Source: Dimorphilus gyrociliatus (Eukaryota > Annelida > Polychaeta > Dinophilidae). Taken from it: a DNA stretch of 64,000 bases. Positions within the stretch are counted from its first letter, which is position 1, and each line of letters opens with the position of its first letter. The stretch covers positions 558,001 to 622,000 of the forward strand of contig CAJFCJ010000015.1 in assembly GCA_904063045.1 (NCBI GenBank). The letters are read 5' to 3'. Under the pieces are notes generated by a model. It ran no database searches. It worked only from the letters and a program-made list of their open reading frames with translations, and had not been told where the DNA came from. This document shows, piece by piece, positions 61,906 to 64,000 of the stretch. Made by a program: the position numbers and the translations under genes.

Positions 61906-62631
61906 ATGCATAAAGAAGGTGTAATTGCCCGGAGTAAAACGATAATTATTTGCATATAGAGAGCGCAAAGTAATTATATAAACTAACCTATTTTTGGCAG
62001 CCGCCGCTCTATCTCGTTGCCGTCTATTTTTGAACCAATTGCCAACTTGTGTCGGCGTGAGTCCGGTAGCTTGGGCTAGTTCTCGCTTCTTGGCTGGGTT
62101 TGGATAAGGATCTTGTAGGTACCATTCTCGCAACAAGCTCCTTGTTCTTTCCTTGAAACAGTGTGTTTTCTGCTCCCCATCCCATATTGTGCGAGGGAGT
62201 GGATACTTTTTACGTACACGGTATTTATCGACTGGTCCAAGAGGTCTACCGCGGAGACGTTCGGCTTCTTGATAATGCGCCTCGAGCCACATAGCTTGCA
62301 ATTTCGGGTGCGAATCCTTGTTGAATTTATAATTCTCCAGAATGTGGTATAAGTCCTTGAAATTTCCTGTATGGAAAGCGACTAAAGAGCGAGCTCTGAG
62401 GATTGATTCGTGCTTATTTAGAGCCTCCATCGCTGCAGGGTTTACTGGAAGGGACCAGAGAAATCTCCCTAACCGTTCAATATCACCGGATTCCTCCAAA
62501 ACTTCGCACACTTGAGCTATTTGAGGCGGGGTAAAATTGATGGGAAGAACCGATGGGGCCGCCATAAAATTTCTGCAATGTGCCAAAAAGTTAGCTGTCG
62601 CACTCTGCTGTTCTAGTCGAGAAGCATCCAT
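58078..62631 (-). CDS. Six3/6: Six3/6 (optix) homeobox transcription factor
   Basis: There are two exons: 62631-61988 and 58630-58078, with a 3.36-kb intron, giving 398 residues. Exon 1 holds the SIX domain (about residues 30-145: [60 protein letters not shown]) and the homeodomain (about 146-206: [49 protein letters not shown]). The [14 protein letters not shown] sequence identifies the Six3/6 subclass. The splice at the end of the homeodomain (AAAKNR|LQ) is conserved in the subclass. Exon 2 encodes a long Ser/Pro- then Ala/Leu-rich tail with PHDLS and PLNLS motifs. Six3/6 patterns anterior neural tissue, eyes and apical organ. The intron is expected to contain regulatory DNA. Confidence 0.97.
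58631..61987 (-). other. Six3/6 intron
   Basis: The intron is bounded by GTTAGT and ACAG. It is rich in CpG and repeated GACGCC/ACGCC words between about 59.0 and 60.5 kb, with AT microsatellites at 61395-61430 and 61795-61901. Short open frames here have no family resemblance. Confidence 0.6.
61876..61901. repeat. (AT)n microsatellite in Six3/6 intron
   Basis: About 13 AT units lie close to the exon 1 donor. Open frames that extend exon 1 into this tract are intron read-through. Confidence 0.9.
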
Positions 62632-63300
62632 TGCAGATCGTTGGAAAAGAATGCGCTAAACTGTGGAAAGTAGTATAGTTAACAATTCCATAGTTAGACA
62701 CGCAAACACGTGACATGACACTAATCGTTGATTGGTTGAAATTCGTAAGCAAAATATCATCGTCATAGCGACGCTCCGCCCCTTATTGCTGATTGGTCGA
62801 GGCAGTTAAATAATGAATATACGTATTCAATACATATCGGTCTACATAAATCGGGCTTGGCGCTACCGTAGCTCCATGATAGCGCCATTTTTGACGCTTA
62901 TATCGAATTTTTCAACGATTCCTTGTTACTCTAGCGTTGTTTTATTGTTTCAATCAATTGTATTGTCCTCTTTATTGTATTCAGTATCGAAGCCCTCAGG
63001 GAACATTCGTTCTACGCAAACATCTGACTTTTACACTCTATTAAAAACGCAAGGGCGTCTGACGCGTGTTTTATTTTTCTTGTGGCTCAGCAATATTTGT
63101 CAAAATATCTCTGAGTTAAAATGACGATTAAACTTCATTAATTACTCAAAGAGGAAGGTGTCAGAAGCGATGATCACAGTGCGTAGTTCACACCTGATTC
63201 AAGAACTAACTCTCGGCGGTTCAATCAAAGGGTGGCACAAGCCAATTAGTACGTGTTCTATTGCTGACCACCATGCTGACCACTCTCTCAGAGCATGTGT
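62632..63300 (-). promoter_or_regulatory. Six3/6 upstream promoter region
   Basis: E-box CACGTG at 62707-62712, inverted CCAAT boxes (ATTGG) at 62731-62735 and 62792-62796, and a GC-box CCGCCCC at 62776-62782 lie 75-165 bases upstream of the start codon. Further out are a T-box half-site TTCACACCT at 63187-63195 and a doubled TGCTGACCAC at 63262-63283. Confidence 0.5.
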
Positions 63301-64000
63301 GATAGATTTTGTTCGAATCTGTGATTGTTGATCGCAGCATTCACAATTTGACACTTTCCTTTACTTTCCAAACAGTCTACTATTTCCTGTTATTATTAAT
63401 CTACTACTTTCAATCTAATTACGTCACGACACAATATTACTGCATTATCTTCTCCAATTTCAATTACAGATACATATTCATACTAACTACTATTCTTTTT
63501 TTCACTGATTAATAAAATCAATGTCAAAGCATATCCATATCTTGTTGTTTTTTTTTATTTAAGAGGAGGGTAAATATATTAATTTAAATACATTTACAAA
63601 TATATATCTATGGAATAATTATATCTTTAAGGAAAATATAAATTTGCTTATATTTATATATATATATATCAATGTAATTATTTAAAAAATCATATTTGTC
63701 ATATAAATAGAAATTAATATTAAATCTTTTATATCAATGAGTGAATGGGTTATTTTTGAACCATTATTTTTTTATCGATACACCCTATTATAACTTTTGG
63801 CTTTTTTTTGTTTTTCTACATCTCTTTTAATTGGAAATATTCTGCATCAATAATTACTTTAATCGATAAAATTATCTACCTAGTTAATTAGCAGACTGTA
63901 TCGAAGCGATTACAAAATTAATTTATATATCAGAGAGAAAAGACCGAAAATATAAATTTGCTTATTAAAAGATTACAATCTCTCAGCTGGCATAAAATGC
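63301..64000. other. AT-rich distal upstream DNA of Six3/6
   Basis: Nothing beyond AT-rich low-complexity sequence and TAATTA-type cores is visible. No gene is recognised before the window ends. Confidence 0.5.

Noticed and set aside
61616-61987. Extension of the Six3/6 exon 1 frame into IYIYIY repeats
   Set aside because: It is read-through of the intron microsatellite; the conserved donor AATAG|GTTAGT ends the exon at 61988 and the tail is encoded at 58078-58630.
63305-63325. GTTCGAATC resembling a tRNA B box
   Set aside because: No A box or cloverleaf could be formed in the flanking sequence.

Overview
The window is nuclear DNA of an invertebrate animal. It is AT-rich, genes are split by spliceosomal introns (many only 55-120 bases, almost all GT-AG), intergenic DNA is full of AT, GA and CT microsatellites, and the proteins are animal families (Golgi GLG1, RGS22, ZC4H2, Six3/6, lysosomal-type hexosaminidase, a class A GPCR). 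A universal stress protein gene, kept in many spiralians and cnidarians but not in vertebrates, together with a bilaterian-type Six3/6 points to a lophotrochozoan/spiralian with a compact genome. An annelid-like animal is my best guess; this is inference. I recognised no transposase, virus, rRNA, tRNA or CRISPR.

Region 1, about 1-22.9 kb, is gene-dense: the 3' part of GLG1 (+), a 1143-residue C2H2 zinc-finger protein (-), a sorting nexin of the SNX20/21 type (+), MRPL40 (+), COX17 (-), TAF13 (+), LIPT2 (-), ZC4H2 (+) and the cilia-associated RGS22 (-). Three head-to-head pairs (zinc finger/SNX, COX17/TAF13, LIPT2/ZC4H2) are separated by about 290-340 bases and probably share promoters. These are housekeeping genes: mitochondrial translation, copper delivery, lipoylation, TFIID and membrane traffic. 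RGS22 could be followed from a start codon to a stop codon over 14 exons with consistent phases.

Region 2, about 22.9-46.8 kb, is looser: an intronless orphan GPCR (-), phosphatidylserine decarboxylase PISD (+, 5' end unresolved), a small secreted precursor with three related candidate neuropeptides (+), a universal stress protein (+), a bZIP factor of ATF4-like type (-) and a beta-hexosaminidase (-, 11 exons).

Region 3, about 46.8-64 kb, is a developmental-gene landscape: an 11-kb stretch without convincing coding sequence but with CpG-richer islands carrying CRE, E-box and NRF1-like sites, then Six3/6 (-) with a 3.4-kb intron and a promoter rich in CCAAT, E-box and GC-box motifs.

The most promising unfamiliar item is the 85-residue precursor at 34808-35065, with three copies of an x-P-P-[L/V]-[H/Y]-L-L peptide between dibasic sites, which I do not recognise as a known neuropeptide family. 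A recurrent near-palindrome ATAC-W-GTAT, found at least 23 times and only in noncoding DNA, is the main unexplained non-genic signal. All exon boundaries were derived by eye from splice consensus, reading phase and family similarity; no searches were run.
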